Assembly: GCF_902464545.1 (NCBI RefSeq)
Contig: NZ_CABQJR010000031.1
Location: 1-25,177 of the forward strand
From: an uncultured Senegalimassilia sp.
GTDB taxonomy: Bacteria; Actinomycetota; Coriobacteriia; Coriobacteriales; Eggerthellaceae
DNA: 25,177 bases
Reading direction: 5' to 3'
Shown here: positions 1 through 7,685 of the stretch, in pieces
Layout of the letters: every line of letters starts with the position of its first letter
Numbering within the stretch: position 1 is the stretch's first letter
Notes under the pieces: model-generated
The model's input: the letters and a program-made list of their open reading frames with translations, nothing else
Databases searched by the model: none
Told to the model about the DNA's origin: nothing
Translations under genes and position numbers: made by a program

Positions 1-26
1 GTTACACCGACCGCTACGTGTACTAG
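1..26 (+). CDS. 3' end of an upstream gene (partial)
   Basis: Reading in frame from base 3 gives YTDRYVY followed by TAG at 24-26. Only seven residues are inside the window, so the product cannot be named. The next gene downstream on the same strand is a pilus platform gene, so this could be the end of another pilus-operon gene, but the gap of about 290 bp argues for a separate unit. It may also be a chance frame. Confidence 0.3.
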
Positions 27-320
27 CCGCGCAACATCCCCGCAGCCATGCGGCAGGGACGGAGCCCGCCGAATCGCTGCCGAAAGCGCCGCCCGAAGCC
101 AACCCCCGTTCCCCCAGGTGGCGCATGGTGTTGCAACCCCCCTGTCCCACCGGCATCCCACCCCGCGCGGGCGAAAGCGCTCGCTACTAAAATCCCTTCG
201 CCCGCTACATAGTGGCCCCGGGGTATCAGCTTCTTCTCAAAAACAGGCGAAAACGCACGTCATCGCCTACTATATGTGAGACAATAACGAACGTTTTAAC
301 CGATAACCCAGGAGGTACCG
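27..320. other. Intergenic region upstream of the pilus operon
   Basis: No coding frame of its own was supported here. It holds a 9-bp inverted repeat (GCGGGCGAA at 167-175 with TTCGCCCGC at 197-205, 21-nt loop) without a T-run. A -10-like TACTAT lies at 268-273 but no good -35 was seen at the right distance. A strong Shine-Dalgarno (AGGAGG) sits just before the ATG at 321. Confidence 0.5.
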
Positions 321-1373
321 ATGACAGGAAAGCTTCTGGAGAGCGGCGCCATCAGCGCGTTCTGCAGCAGCGTGGCGACCATGCTGGCTGCCGGCGTCCA
401 AACGGACGAAGCCGTCCACATGCTTGCGGAGAACCGCGAGCAATCCGAGTTCAAGCGCGTCTGCGACGCGGTCTACTCCAAAGTCGTCGAAGGATCCAAC
501 CTTGCCGACGCCATGGAGGCCACCGGCGCCTTCCCCGCCTACGCAACGGAAACCGTGCGCGTCGGCGAGGCGTCGGGCCGCACCGAGCGCGTGCTGCGCA
601 GCCTCGGGCGCTACTACGATAGCGAAGGCCGCGCATTCGCCAAGCTGCGCAACTCGGTCGGCTATCCGGCGGCGCTGCTGTGCATCATGAGCGTCATCCT
701 GGTGTTCACCGTGGCGGTCATCCTCCCCATCTTCTCCAGCGCCTATGAGAACCTGTCCGGCTCCATGACCTCGGGATCCTTCAACACCGTGGGCGTGTCC
801 GTCGCCATCGGCTGGGTCGCCCTGGCCATCGTGCTGGTCGCCACCATTGCCGCCCTGTACATCACCATCTGCGCGCGCAGCGAGGGCGGGCGCAACCGCG
901 TGCTGAAGATGCTCGAGCGCTACCCGGGCACCCGCCGGGCCATGTACCAGCTGGCGCTCTCCCGCTTCGTCAGCGCACTTTCGTCCCTGGTGGCATCGGG
1001 CGTGCAGGAAGAGGACGCCATGCGCAAGGCCATGGCCACCATCGACCACGCGCAGCTTAAGGCGAAGCTGCAGGCGGCCTACGATTCCATGATCGACCTT
1101 GAGAGCCCGCGCAGCCTTGCCCAGGCAATCAACGAGCACGAGATCGTCGAGCCCGTGTACGGCCGCATGCTGCTCATGGGCACGCGCGCAGGCTCCGTCG
1201 ACGAGGTGCTCGGCCATCTTGCGCAGGTGTTCTTCGACGACGCCAACATGCAGATCGACGCCGCGGTCGACCGGGTCGAACCCACGCTGGCGGCCTTCCT
1301 GACCATCGCCGTCGGCGCAACCCTTATCGCCGTCATGCTGCCGCTCATCGGCATCATGGGCTCGATCGCATAG
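321..1373 (+). CDS. Type II secretion/type IV pilus platform protein, GspF/PilC family
   Basis: The 350-residue product is an inner-membrane platform protein of the kind that couples a cytoplasmic ATPase to pilus assembly. Two repeated F domains are visible, about residues 9-132 and 210-337; both carry the typical 'LxxGV...' and 'GExSG/GTRAGSVDEVL' patterns. Hydrophobic segments lie near 115-138, 158-183 and 322-346. The length is a little short of PilC (about 400) and near that of GspF-like proteins in Gram-positives. ATG 321 follows AGGAGG at normal spacing. It leads a tightly packed six-gene plus-strand operon ending with PilT. Family assignment is firm; whether the machine makes pili, takes up DNA or secretes proteins is not shown. 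Confidence 0.9.
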   Translation: MTGKLLESGAISAFCSSVATMLAAGVQTDEAVHMLAENREQSEFKRVCDAVYSKVVEGSNLADAMEATGAFPAYATETVRVGEASGRTERVLRSLGRYYDSEGRAFAKLRNSVGYPAALLCIMSVILVFTVAVILPIFSSAYENLSGSMTSGSFNTVGVSVAIGWVALAIVLVATIAALYITICARSEGGRNRVLKMLERYPGTRRAMYQLALSRFVSALSSLVASGVQEEDAMRKAMATIDHAQLKAKLQAAYDSMIDLESPRSLAQAINEHEIVEPVYGRMLLMGTRAGSVDEVLGHLAQVFFDDANMQIDAAVDRVEPTLAAFLTIAVGATLIAVMLPLIGIMGSIA

Positions 1374-1393
1374 CGAAATCGCAGGTAACAGCC

Positions 1394-1720
1394 ATGTTCC
1401 ACGAACTCACCGACAACGAAATCAAGCGGCGGCGCAAGCGCATCGTCGTCACCGCATGCCTGGTGGCGGCGCTCGCCCTCGCCGCCTTCGCCGTATACAG
1501 CGTCGTGCAGGAGAACGCCAAGACGCAAGGTGCCGTGGCGCTGCGCGACTCCATCCTGGCCTCGGCCAAGCAGTGCTGCGCCATCGAGGGCAGCTACCCG
1601 AGCTCGCTCGAGCACCTCGAGGAAAGCTATGGGTTGATCATCAACCATGATGACTACGTGATCACCTACGAGTGCTTCGCCGACAACATCATGCCCAGCG
1701 TGGTGGTGACGCCCCGATGA
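1394..1720 (+). CDS. Small membrane-anchored pilin-like protein
   Basis: The 108-residue product has a basic cytoplasmic start (KRRRKR around residues 11-16), one membrane helix (about 18-38) and an outside domain containing a Cys-Cys pair and the pattern EGSYPSSLEHLEESYGL. This outside pattern resembles short proteins next to DUF4860 and F-family genes in Clostridia and Coriobacteria (from memory). There is no classical prepilin cleavage site. It starts 20 bp after the platform gene and its stop overlaps the ATG of the next gene by 4 bp, so the two are probably translationally coupled. Role inferred: minor pilin or assembly accessory. Confidence 0.8.
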   Translation: MFHELTDNEIKRRRKRIVVTACLVAALALAAFAVYSVVQENAKTQGAVALRDSILASAKQCCAIEGSYPSSLEHLEESYGLIINHDDYVITYECFADNIMPSVVVTPR

Positions 1721-2256
1721 ACCCGCAGGCGAAAGAAACCCACAAGCAGCGCATCCACGCCATCGCTTCCGTGACGCAAGGTACGCCGTCCAACGAAAAA
1801 GGCGCCGCCGCAAGGCGCGCCTTCCCCACGCTGCTGCTAGCGGTCTTCTTTGCGGCGCTGCTCTTGGCCATGATCTCGGGCGTGACCGTATACAAAGCCA
1901 TTTCCGCAGACCAGCAGGCCAGCAGCACACAGCGCGAAGGGGCGGGGCTTATCTGCAACGTCGTGCGCGCCAACGATTCCAAGGGCGCCATCGCCCAAGG
2001 CCAGGGGCCGGAAGGCAAGTCGCTCGTGGTGCTGGAGGCGCTGGATTCCGGCACGTACGAGACGCGCTTCTACCTGTACGAGGGCAAAGTGGTGCAGGAA
2101 TACAGCCTGGCAGGCAGCGGGTACACGCCCGAGAAGGCCACTGAGGTGACGGCTTCCGACACCTTCGATTTCTCGTACTCCAACGGCCTTCTGGCCGTGA
2201 CCACCGATCAGGGAACCGCCGAGGTGGCCCTTCGCTACATGCAGGGAGGTGCCTAG
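1717..2256 (+). CDS. DUF4860-like membrane-anchored protein of the pilus cluster
   Basis: The 179-residue product starts at ATG 1717, overlapping the previous stop (ATGA); an upstream in-frame start at 1672 lies inside the previous gene and is less likely. After a charged 30-residue tail there is one membrane helix (about residues 34-56), then an extracytoplasmic beta-rich domain with the pattern LVVLEALDSGTYETRFYLYEG. This layout (TM, helix, then 'Y.T..Y.Y.G') fits DUF4860, a family of unknown function tied to F-family pilus genes. The family call is from memory of the pattern. Probably a minor pilin-like subunit. Confidence 0.75.
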   Translation: MNPQAKETHKQRIHAIASVTQGTPSNEKGAAARRAFPTLLLAVFFAALLLAMISGVTVYKAISADQQASSTQREGAGLICNVVRANDSKGAIAQGQGPEGKSLVVLEALDSGTYETRFYLYEGKVVQEYSLAGSGYTPEKATEVTASDTFDFSYSNGLLAVTTDQGTAEVALRYMQGGA

Positions 2257-2257
2257 G

Positions 2258-2686
2258 ATGACAAGGAACGAACAGATCGAAGACGCTTCCAAAACCAAGG
2301 TCAACACGGCGTTCCTCATCGAGGCGCTGGTGCTTATGGCGGTGCTGATCGCATCCATGGCCGTGTTCACGCAGCTGTTCGCGCACTCGGCGGTTGCGGC
2401 GCATCAGGCCGAGGAGCTGACAAAAGCTACGCTGCTGGCCCAGAACGCCGCCGAGGAGTTCTCCTCCGACCCTGCGGCCGTCGCCGCCGGCAAGACGGTC
2501 GGCCAGGGCGTGGCCGCCGGGAACGTATCCACCGTCGACGGCTCCGACGGCCTGACGGTCAGCTGTAACGTCGACTCCGACGCGCAGGGCCGGGGCACGC
2601 TGTACACGGCGCACATCACCGTGAGCGATGATTCCGGGGAAGTGTACGCGCTCGACGCGTCGCGATACGAAAGCGGGGTGAGATAG
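2258..2686 (+). CDS. Prepilin-like type II secretion protein
   Basis: The 142-residue product begins at ATG 2258, about 8 nt after GGGAGG; a GTG at 2249 is in frame but overlaps that ribosome-binding site. Residues 17-40 form a hydrophobic helix opening with AFLIEALVLMAVLI. If cleaved before the Ala, the Glu would sit at position +5, as in type IV prepilins, although Thr replaces the usual Gly at -1. The remainder is a small polar domain with VSCNVDSD. It is the best pilin candidate of the operon. Processing is uncertain because the -1 residue is atypical and no prepilin peptidase gene is in the window. Confidence 0.75.
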   Translation: MTRNEQIEDASKTKVNTAFLIEALVLMAVLIASMAVFTQLFAHSAVAAHQAEELTKATLLAQNAAEEFSSDPAAVAAGKTVGQGVAAGNVSTVDGSDGLTVSCNVDSDAQGRGTLYTAHITVSDDSGEVYALDASRYESGVR

Positions 2687-2687
2687 C

Positions 2688-3170
2688 ATGGCAAGGCAAA
2701 CCGGGGAAGGGGTGCGCATCGGCCACATCACGCTGCTGACGCTGGTGTCCGTGCTGCTGCTGGCGGTGCTGGCCATGCTGTGCGTCACCACCACGCACGC
2801 AACCGAGGCCATGGCCCAGCGGCAGGCAGACGCGCTGTCTCAAACCTACGAGCTCGATGCCTTCGGCCAAGCGCTGCTCGCCCGGATCGATGAGCAGCTC
2901 TCCGAAAGCAACTCGCCCGCAGAGGCCACCGCGCTGGTCCAGCACCGCTCCGACAAGCTGCTGGAGAACGCCGCCGAGGCAAGCGGCGCCCACGACCTGC
3001 GGTCCTTCATCGACGTAGCGGGCACGCAGGTCACGTTCACGGTCGTCGCGCAGGACGGCAAGGAGCTTGCCGCCACGGCGACCATCGCCGCAAACGGCTG
3101 CACCGTGGACGCCTGGAAGATGACTACCGCGCAAGAGCTTCCCGAGCAAGCTCTTCTTTCCACTAACTAA
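2688..3170 (+). CDS. Membrane-anchored hypothetical protein of the pilus cluster
   Basis: The 160-residue product has a short charged N-terminus, one membrane helix (about residues 11-34) and an Ala/Gln/Glu-rich, probably helical outside region (TEAMAQRQADALSQTYELD...) followed by a small beta-like domain (VTFTVVAQDGKELAATATI). It starts one base after the previous stop. The shape matches the last small gene of DUF4860-type clusters, which often has an N-terminal helix and a long alpha segment. Function unknown; probably another pilus accessory or minor subunit. Confidence 0.75.
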   Translation: MARQTGEGVRIGHITLLTLVSVLLLAVLAMLCVTTTHATEAMAQRQADALSQTYELDAFGQALLARIDEQLSESNSPAEATALVQHRSDKLLENAAEASGAHDLRSFIDVAGTQVTFTVVAQDGKELAATATIAANGCTVDAWKMTTAQELPEQALLSTN

Positions 3171-3201
3171 TGACGAGAAGAAACAGCATAGGAGGATCGC
3201 C

Positions 3202-4275
3202 ATGCAACTGAAAAGCCTACTCGAGAAGATGATCGAGGTGCACGCCTCCGACGTGTTCATCATCGCCGGCCTGCCTCTGGCGTACCAGGCGAGCGGATCG
3301 CATGTGCGCACGGACACGGCCCCGCTCACCCCGGCCGACACGCAGGAATACATCCAGACGATCTACGAACTGGCAGGGCGCGACCTGAGCCTGTTCACCG
3401 ACAGCGTCAACCACGACGACGACTTCAGCTTCGCCGTCCCGAGCGTCGGCCGTTTCCGCGCCAACATCTTCCGCCAGCGCGGCTCCTATGGCGCCGTCAT
3501 CCGCGTCATCCCCTTCGGGCTGCCCAACCCCGACGAGATGAACATCCCCGAGTCCGTTATGCGCCTGGCCGACCTGAACAGGGGCCTGGTGCTGGTGACG
3601 GGTCCCACCGGCTGCGGCAAGTCCACCACGCTGGCATGCATGCTCGACCGCATGAACCACAAGCGCACGGGCCATATCCTGACCATGGAGGACCCCATCG
3701 AGTTCGTGCATAAGCACGGCTCCTGCATCATCACGCAGCGCGAGATCCCCACCGACATCGCCAACTACTCCGAGGCGCTGCGCTCGGCCATGCGCGAAAG
3801 CCCCGACGTCATCCTGCTCGGCGAGATGCGCGACGCCGAGACCATCGGCACCGCCATCAACGCCGCCGAGATGACGCAGCTGGTGCTCTCCACGCTGCAC
3901 ACCACCAGCGCCGCCGACACCATCGAGCGCATGATCGACGCCTTCCCCGCCAGCCAGCAGCGCCAGATCCGCACCCAGCTGTCGCTCGTGCTGCAGGCCA
4001 CGGTCAGCCAGATGCTCATCCCCGCGCTCGACGGCACCACCATCCCCGTGTTCGAGGTCATGCAGATGAACACCGCCATCCGCAACCTCATCCGCGAGGA
4101 GAAGACCTACCAGATCGACTCCGTGATCGCCTCCAACGGCGCCTCCGGCATGCAGACCATGGACCAGGCGCTGTTCAACGCCGTACGCGAGGGCAAGGTG
4201 GCGAAGGACGTCGCACTGCAGTACTCGCACCATCAGGAAGCCCTCCTGCGCCGTTTCCAGGCCGAGGGCTTGTAA
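3202..4275 (+). CDS. pilT: Type IV pilus retraction ATPase, PilT family
   Basis: The 357-residue product is a secretion-superfamily hexameric ATPase. Seen in order: N-terminal PAS-like domain (1-110), Walker A GPTGCGKST (134-142), Asp box MEDPIEFVH (162-170), Walker B region LLGEMRD (205-211), His box STLHTTSA (230-237), and the PilT hallmark AIRNLIRE (292-299). That last motif separates PilT (pilus retraction, cytoplasmic) from PilB/GspE. Length agrees with PilT (about 345-370). An AGGAGG precedes ATG 3202. It is the last gene of the operon and is followed by a strong terminator. The extension ATPase (PilB) is not in the window. Confidence 0.93.
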   Translation: MQLKSLLEKMIEVHASDVFIIAGLPLAYQASGSHVRTDTAPLTPADTQEYIQTIYELAGRDLSLFTDSVNHDDDFSFAVPSVGRFRANIFRQRGSYGAVIRVIPFGLPNPDEMNIPESVMRLADLNRGLVLVTGPTGCGKSTTLACMLDRMNHKRTGHILTMEDPIEFVHKHGSCIITQREIPTDIANYSEALRSAMRESPDVILLGEMRDAETIGTAINAAEMTQLVLSTLHTTSAADTIERMIDAFPASQQRQIRTQLSLVLQATVSQMLIPALDGTTIPVFEVMQMNTAIRNLIREEKTYQIDSVIASNGASGMQTMDQALFNAVREGKVAKDVALQYSHHQEALLRRFQAEGL

Positions 4276-4314
4276 GGGACCCCGACCTCCTGCTAACCGC
4301 ATACGAAACCGCAC

Positions 4315-4347
4315 ACGCCCTCCTGCAACCGCAGGAGGGCGTTTTTG
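4315..4347 (+). terminator. Rho-independent terminator after pilT
   Basis: A perfect 12-bp stem (ACGCCCTCCTGC, 4315-4326, with GCAGGAGGGCGT, 4331-4342), AACC loop, then a TTTTTG tail. It lies 40 bp after the pilT stop and closes the pilus operon. Confidence 0.93.
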
Positions 4348-4566
4348 TTGCATTCTGACGATCGAATGGAGACGGCGGGCGCCCGCCCGGGGAACCCAAG
4401 GAGGCGATTCGGGCTTCCCAGTGCGCGCTTTTGCCCGCCACAGCGCGATATGCCGGGCAAAGCCGCGGTGGCTGCGCCCGGGACGATCTTCGCCGCGGTC
4501 GCGCCTAACACCGTAACTGCGCATATCGAGGCTGCGACAGCCGCCGCGGCTTCCCCACAAGACGCG
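4348..4566. other. Spacer between convergent pilT and groEL
   Basis: About 220 bp between two facing terminators. No gene, repeat or promoter that I can support was seen here. Confidence 0.5.
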
Positions 4567-4594
4567 AAAAGGGCCCGCCGAAGCGGACCCTTTT
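4567..4594 (-). terminator. Rho-independent terminator after groEL
   Basis: On the minus strand AAAAGGGTCCGC, a TTCG tetraloop and GCGGGCCCTTTT form a 12-bp stem with one mismatch, ending in TTTT. It lies 25 bp past the groEL stop. Confidence 0.88.
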
Positions 4595-4619
4595 GCTGCA
4601 AGGTTTATGAACCTGTTGC

Positions 4620-6254
4620 TTACATCATGCCGCCCATACCGGCTGCACCTGCGGCAGCAGCAGCGGCCGCCGGATCGGGATCCTTCGGGATCTCGTTGAT
4701 GGTGCACTCGGTGATGAGGATCAGGGCAGCCACGGAAGCAGCGGACTGCAGAGCCGTGCGGGTGACCTTGACGGGGTCGTTGACGCCCATCTCGATCATC
4801 TTGCCGGTGGTGCCGTCGGCGAAGTTCACGCCCTCGCCCTTCTCCATGTGGCGGACCTTGTCGACCATGACGGAGCCCTCGAAGCCAGCGTTCTGGGCGA
4901 TGGCGCGCATGGGGGCCTCCATGGCCTTGCGGATGATCTCCACGCCGACCTTCTCGTCGGGATCGGTGATCTCGAGCGTGTCCAGAGCCGGGATGGCGTT
5001 GATCAGAGCCACGCCGCCGCCTGCGACGATGCCCTCCTCGACAGCAGCGCGGGTAGCCTGCAGGGCGTCCTCGATACGGGACTTCTTCTCCTTAAGCTCG
5101 GCCTCGGTGGCAGCGCCCACCTTCAGCACGGCCACGCCGCCGGACAGCTTGGCCAGGCGCTCCTGGAGCTTGTCACGGTCGAAGTCGGAGTCGACGCGCT
5201 CCAGCTCCTTCTTGATGTGGGAGATGCGCTCCTGGATGGCGGCCTTGTCGCCGGCGCCGTCCACGATCAGGGCGCGGTCCTTGGTGACCTTGACGGTCTT
5301 GGCGGTGCCGAGCATCTCGATCTTGGCATCGGCCAGGGTCATGCCGAAGTCCTTGTCGATGACCTGCGCGCCGGTGACGGCGGCGATGTCCTCGAGGATG
5401 CGCTTGCGGCGGTCGCCGAAGCCGGGGGCCTTGATGGCCACGGCGGTGAAGGTGCCGCGCAGCTTGTTCAGCAGGATGGTGGCCAGAGCCTCGCCCTCAA
5501 CGTCCTCAGCGACGATGAACAGCGGACGGCCGGTCTTCATGATCTGCTCCAGCAGCGGGACCATGTCCTGGATGTTGGAGATCTTCTGATCGGTCAGCAG
5601 GATGTAGGGGTCGGAGAGGTTGGCTTCCATCTTCTCCATGTCGGTGGCCATGTAGGGGCTGATGTAGCCGCGCTCGTACTGCATGCCCTCGACGATGTCC
5701 ATGTCCAGGCCGAAGGTCTGGGAATCCTCGACGGAGATGGCGCCGTCCTTGCCCACGGCGTCCATGGCCTCGGCGATCTTAGCGCCGATCACGGCGTCGC
5801 CGGCGGAGATGGTGCCGACGTTGGTGATCTGCTCGGTGGTGGAAACCGGGGTGGCGTCGGCCTTGATGGCCTCGACCACGGCGTCGGTTGCCTTCTGGAT
5901 GCCGCGGCGGATGCCCAGGGCGTCAGCACCGGCGGTGACGTTGCGCAGGCCCTCGGAGACGATCACGTCGGCCAGCAGGGTGGCGGTGGTGGTACCGTCG
6001 CCGGCGACGTCGTTGGTCTTCACAGCGGCCTCGCGGATGAGCTGGGCGCCCATGTTCTCGACCGGATCCTCCAGCTCGACTTCCTTGGCGACGGTGACGC
6101 CGTCGTTGGTGATCAGCGGAGCGCCGAAGGACTTCTCCAGGGCGACGTAGCGGCCCTTGGGGCCGAGCGTGACCTTGACGGCGTTTGCCAGCTTGTTGAC
6201 GCCTGCGGCAAGAGCGCTGCGGGCATCAGCCTCGAACTTGATATCCTTAGCCAT
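4620..6254 (-). CDS. groL: Chaperonin GroEL (60 kDa)
   Basis: The 544-residue product is the ATP-dependent double-ring folding chaperonin. Visible hallmarks: start MAKDIKFEADAR, GPKGRYV (31-37), the ATP-site motif GDGTTTAT (85-92), the apical-domain stretch ending with APGFGDRRK, AAVEEGIVAGGG near 400, and the flexible Ala-rich, GGMM C-terminus. Length is typical (540-548). It is downstream of groES with a 90-bp gap that contains a hairpin, and AAGGAAG precedes its ATG. Heat-shock control by HrcA is indicated by the CIRCE element before groES. Nothing atypical was noted. Confidence 0.98.
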   Translation of the reverse strand: MAKDIKFEADARSALAAGVNKLANAVKVTLGPKGRYVALEKSFGAPLITNDGVTVAKEVELEDPVENMGAQLIREAAVKTNDVAGDGTTTATLLADVIVSEGLRNVTAGADALGIRRGIQKATDAVVEAIKADATPVSTTEQITNVGTISAGDAVIGAKIAEAMDAVGKDGAISVEDSQTFGLDMDIVEGMQYERGYISPYMATDMEKMEANLSDPYILLTDQKISNIQDMVPLLEQIMKTGRPLFIVAEDVEGEALATILLNKLRGTFTAVAIKAPGFGDRRKRILEDIAAVTGAQVIDKDFGMTLADAKIEMLGTAKTVKVTKDRALIVDGAGDKAAIQERISHIKKELERVDSDFDRDKLQERLAKLSGGVAVLKVGAATEAELKEKKSRIEDALQATRAAVEEGIVAGGGVALINAIPALDTLEITDPDEKVGVEIIRKAMEAPMRAIAQNAGFEGSVMVDKVRHMEKGEGVNFADGTTGKMIEMGVNDPVKVTRTALQSAASVAALILITECTINEIPKDPDPAAAAAAAGAAGMGGMM

Positions 6255-6276
6255 TCTAAAGCTTCCTTTCGAATGC

Positions 6277-6312
6277 GGCCTGCGCGCGGTTCCAAGATAC
6301 CGGGCGCAGGCC
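6277..6312 (-). other. Intercistronic hairpin between groES and groEL
   Basis: GGCCTGCGC (6277-6285) pairs with GCGCAGGCC (6304-6312); a CGGT/ACCG pair inside lengthens the stem. There is no T-run, so it is unlikely to stop transcription. It may protect or process the bicistronic mRNA so that GroEL and GroES amounts differ (inference). Confidence 0.5.
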
Positions 6313-6344
6313 CATGCTTACTGACGAGGTGAAACGATCGAAAC

Positions 6345-6632
6345 TTATTCGAAGACGCCGTACAGATCGTCGGCACGGAGGATGAGCAGATCCTCGCCGT
6401 CGACCTTGATCTCCTGGCCGCCGAACTTGCCGTAGACGACCTTGTCGCCGACCTTCACGGGAACGGGAACCAGGTTGCCGTCCTTATCGGGCTTGCCAGC
6501 GCCGACTGCCAGAACGACGCCGCTCTGAGGCTTTTCCTTGGCCTCGGATGCGATGAACAGACCGGAAGCCGTGGTCTCCTCAGCTTCGTCGGCCTTCACG
6601 ATAACGCGGTCGCCCAGGGGTTTCAGATTCAT
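6345..6632 (-). CDS. groES: Co-chaperonin GroES (10 kDa)
   Basis: The 95-residue product is the heptameric lid of GroEL. It begins MNLKPLGDRVIV; GlfIAseAkEKPQ and GKFGGQEIKVDGEDLLILRADD match the GroES fold and mobile-loop region. I place the start at 6632 because AAGGAAGG precedes that ATG at good spacing and the conserved N-terminus begins there; an in-frame ATG at 6653 would add seven non-conserved residues. First gene of the groESL operon, with CIRCE about 80 bp upstream. Confidence 0.96.
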   Translation of the reverse strand: MNLKPLGDRVIVKADEAEETTASGLFIASEAKEKPQSGVVLAVGAGKPDKDGNLVPVPVKVGDKVVYGKFGGQEIKVDGEDLLILRADDLYGVFE

Positions 6633-6711
6633 AACGCTGCCTTCCTTTCGCATCGATTACGCGAGATTGGTTTCGCATACCCGTTATTTAACCACTCTGT
6701 CTTTCTGAGTG

Positions 6712-6738
6712 CTAGCACTCTTTGGTAACGAGTGCTAA
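6712..6738 (-). promoter_or_regulatory. CIRCE operator (HrcA binding site)
   Basis: CTAGCACTC (6712-6720), a 9-nt spacer and GAGTGCTAA (6730-6738) match the CIRCE consensus TTAGCACTC-N9-GAGTGCTAA with one mismatch. It sits just downstream of the -10 of the groES promoter, the usual repressor position. HrcA itself is not encoded in the window. Confidence 0.93.
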
Positions 6739-6749
6739 ACACATTGCCT

Positions 6750-6777
6750 ACTATAGCAGCCGACCGTCCGATTGCAA
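6750..6777 (-). promoter_or_regulatory. sigma70-like promoter of groESL
   Basis: On the minus strand TTGCAA (6772-6777) and TATAGT (6750-6755) are 16 bp apart. The predicted start of transcription falls right at the CIRCE element, which supports repression by HrcA. Confidence 0.75.
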
Positions 6778-6838
6778 GTGGATTACGGTGATTTATAGCG
6801 TGCTCCGAAAAGTTCTTGTGCAAGCGCATAAGACAGAA

Positions 6839-6871
6839 GGAGCGCCGGCGGCCGATAGCCGCCGACGCTCC
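6839..6871 (-). terminator. Hairpin terminator after the NarL-type regulator gene
   Basis: A 14-bp stem with one G-U pair (left arm 6839-6852, right arm 6858-6871) and a 5-nt loop, followed on the minus strand by TTCTGTCTT. The tail is only moderately T-rich. It begins 16 bp after the stop codon. Confidence 0.7.
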
Positions 6872-6887
6872 CCCTTTCGCCGGCTTT

Positions 6888-7682
6888 TTATGCCACGCCG
6901 GGCTTCACCAAACCGCTCTCGTAGGCGCGCACCACCAGCTGCGCGCGATCGTGCGCGTCAAGCTTGGCCATGATGCGCGCGAGGTGCGTTTTGACCGTTG
7001 CGGGGCTGATGAACAGGCGCTCGCCGATCTGGTCGTTGTTCAGGCCGCGCGCCACCAGCGTGAGGATCTCGCGCTCGCGTTCGGTCAGCTGGTCGATGCC
7101 GCGCGCCGCGGCGCCCGCGGGCACGCCCGGGCGCGCCGCCACGAACGTCTCGATGAGCCGGCGCGTGATGGACGGCTCGATAAGCGCCTCGCCCGCCGCC
7201 ACCACGCGCACCGCCGACGCGATCTCATCGGGCTCGGCGTCTTTGAGAAGGAAGCCGCCGGCGCCCGCCGACAGCGCGTCGTAGACGTATTCGTCCAGGT
7301 CGAACGTGGTGAGGATGAGCACCTGCACGTCCGCGAGGGCGACGTTGGAGCGGATGGCGCGCGTGGCGTCGATGCCGTTGACGCGCGGCATGCGGATGTC
7401 CATGAGCACCACGTCGGGACGCAGGCGCTCGGCAAGCTGCACCGCTTGCTCGCCGTCGCGCGCCTCGCCCACCACCTCGATGCCGTCATAGGACGACAAG
7501 ATCATGCGGAAACCGCTGCGCACCAGGTCCTGGTCGTCGGCCACCAGAACGCGAACGGGACGCGGGGCGCCCGGGGCGCTTGCCGCCTGCGGGGAGGTGC
7601 CGGCCGGGCTTGCAGGGCTTGCCGGGTTGGCCGCCTGCAGGGACGCGCTTGCCACGCCTTCGCCGTTGAGCGTCTGCTCCAT
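6888..7682 (-). CDS. Two-component response regulator, NarL/LuxR family
   Basis: The 264-residue cytoplasmic regulator has a receiver domain (about 43-160) with the acidic pair D49/D50, phospho-acceptor D95 (VVLMDIRMP), a Thr in ILTTFD and K147 (FLLKD). A LuxR-type helix-turn-helix follows (199-258; LTEREREILTLVARGLNNDQIG...ATVKTHLARI). An unusual 40-residue Ala/Ser/Pro-rich N-terminal tail precedes the receiver; a later start is possible but no internal Met fits. It begins 3 bp after the stop of the paired kinase, so the two are probably translationally coupled. Targets unknown. Confidence 0.93.
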   Translation of the reverse strand: MEQTLNGEGVASASLQAANPASPASPAGTSPQAASAPGAPRPVRVLVADDQDLVRSGFRMILSSYDGIEVVGEARDGEQAVQLAERLRPDVVLMDIRMPRVNGIDATRAIRSNVALADVQVLILTTFDLDEYVYDALSAGAGGFLLKDAEPDEIASAVRVVAAGEALIEPSITRRLIETFVAARPGVPAGAAARGIDQLTEREREILTLVARGLNNDQIGERLFISPATVKTHLARIMAKLDAHDRAQLVVRAYESGLVKPGVA

Positions 7683-7685
7683 TCG

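Noticed and set aside
4848..6332. Plus-strand open frame opposite groEL
   Set aside because: Gly/Asp/Leu-rich mirror of groEL codons; groEL itself is certain.
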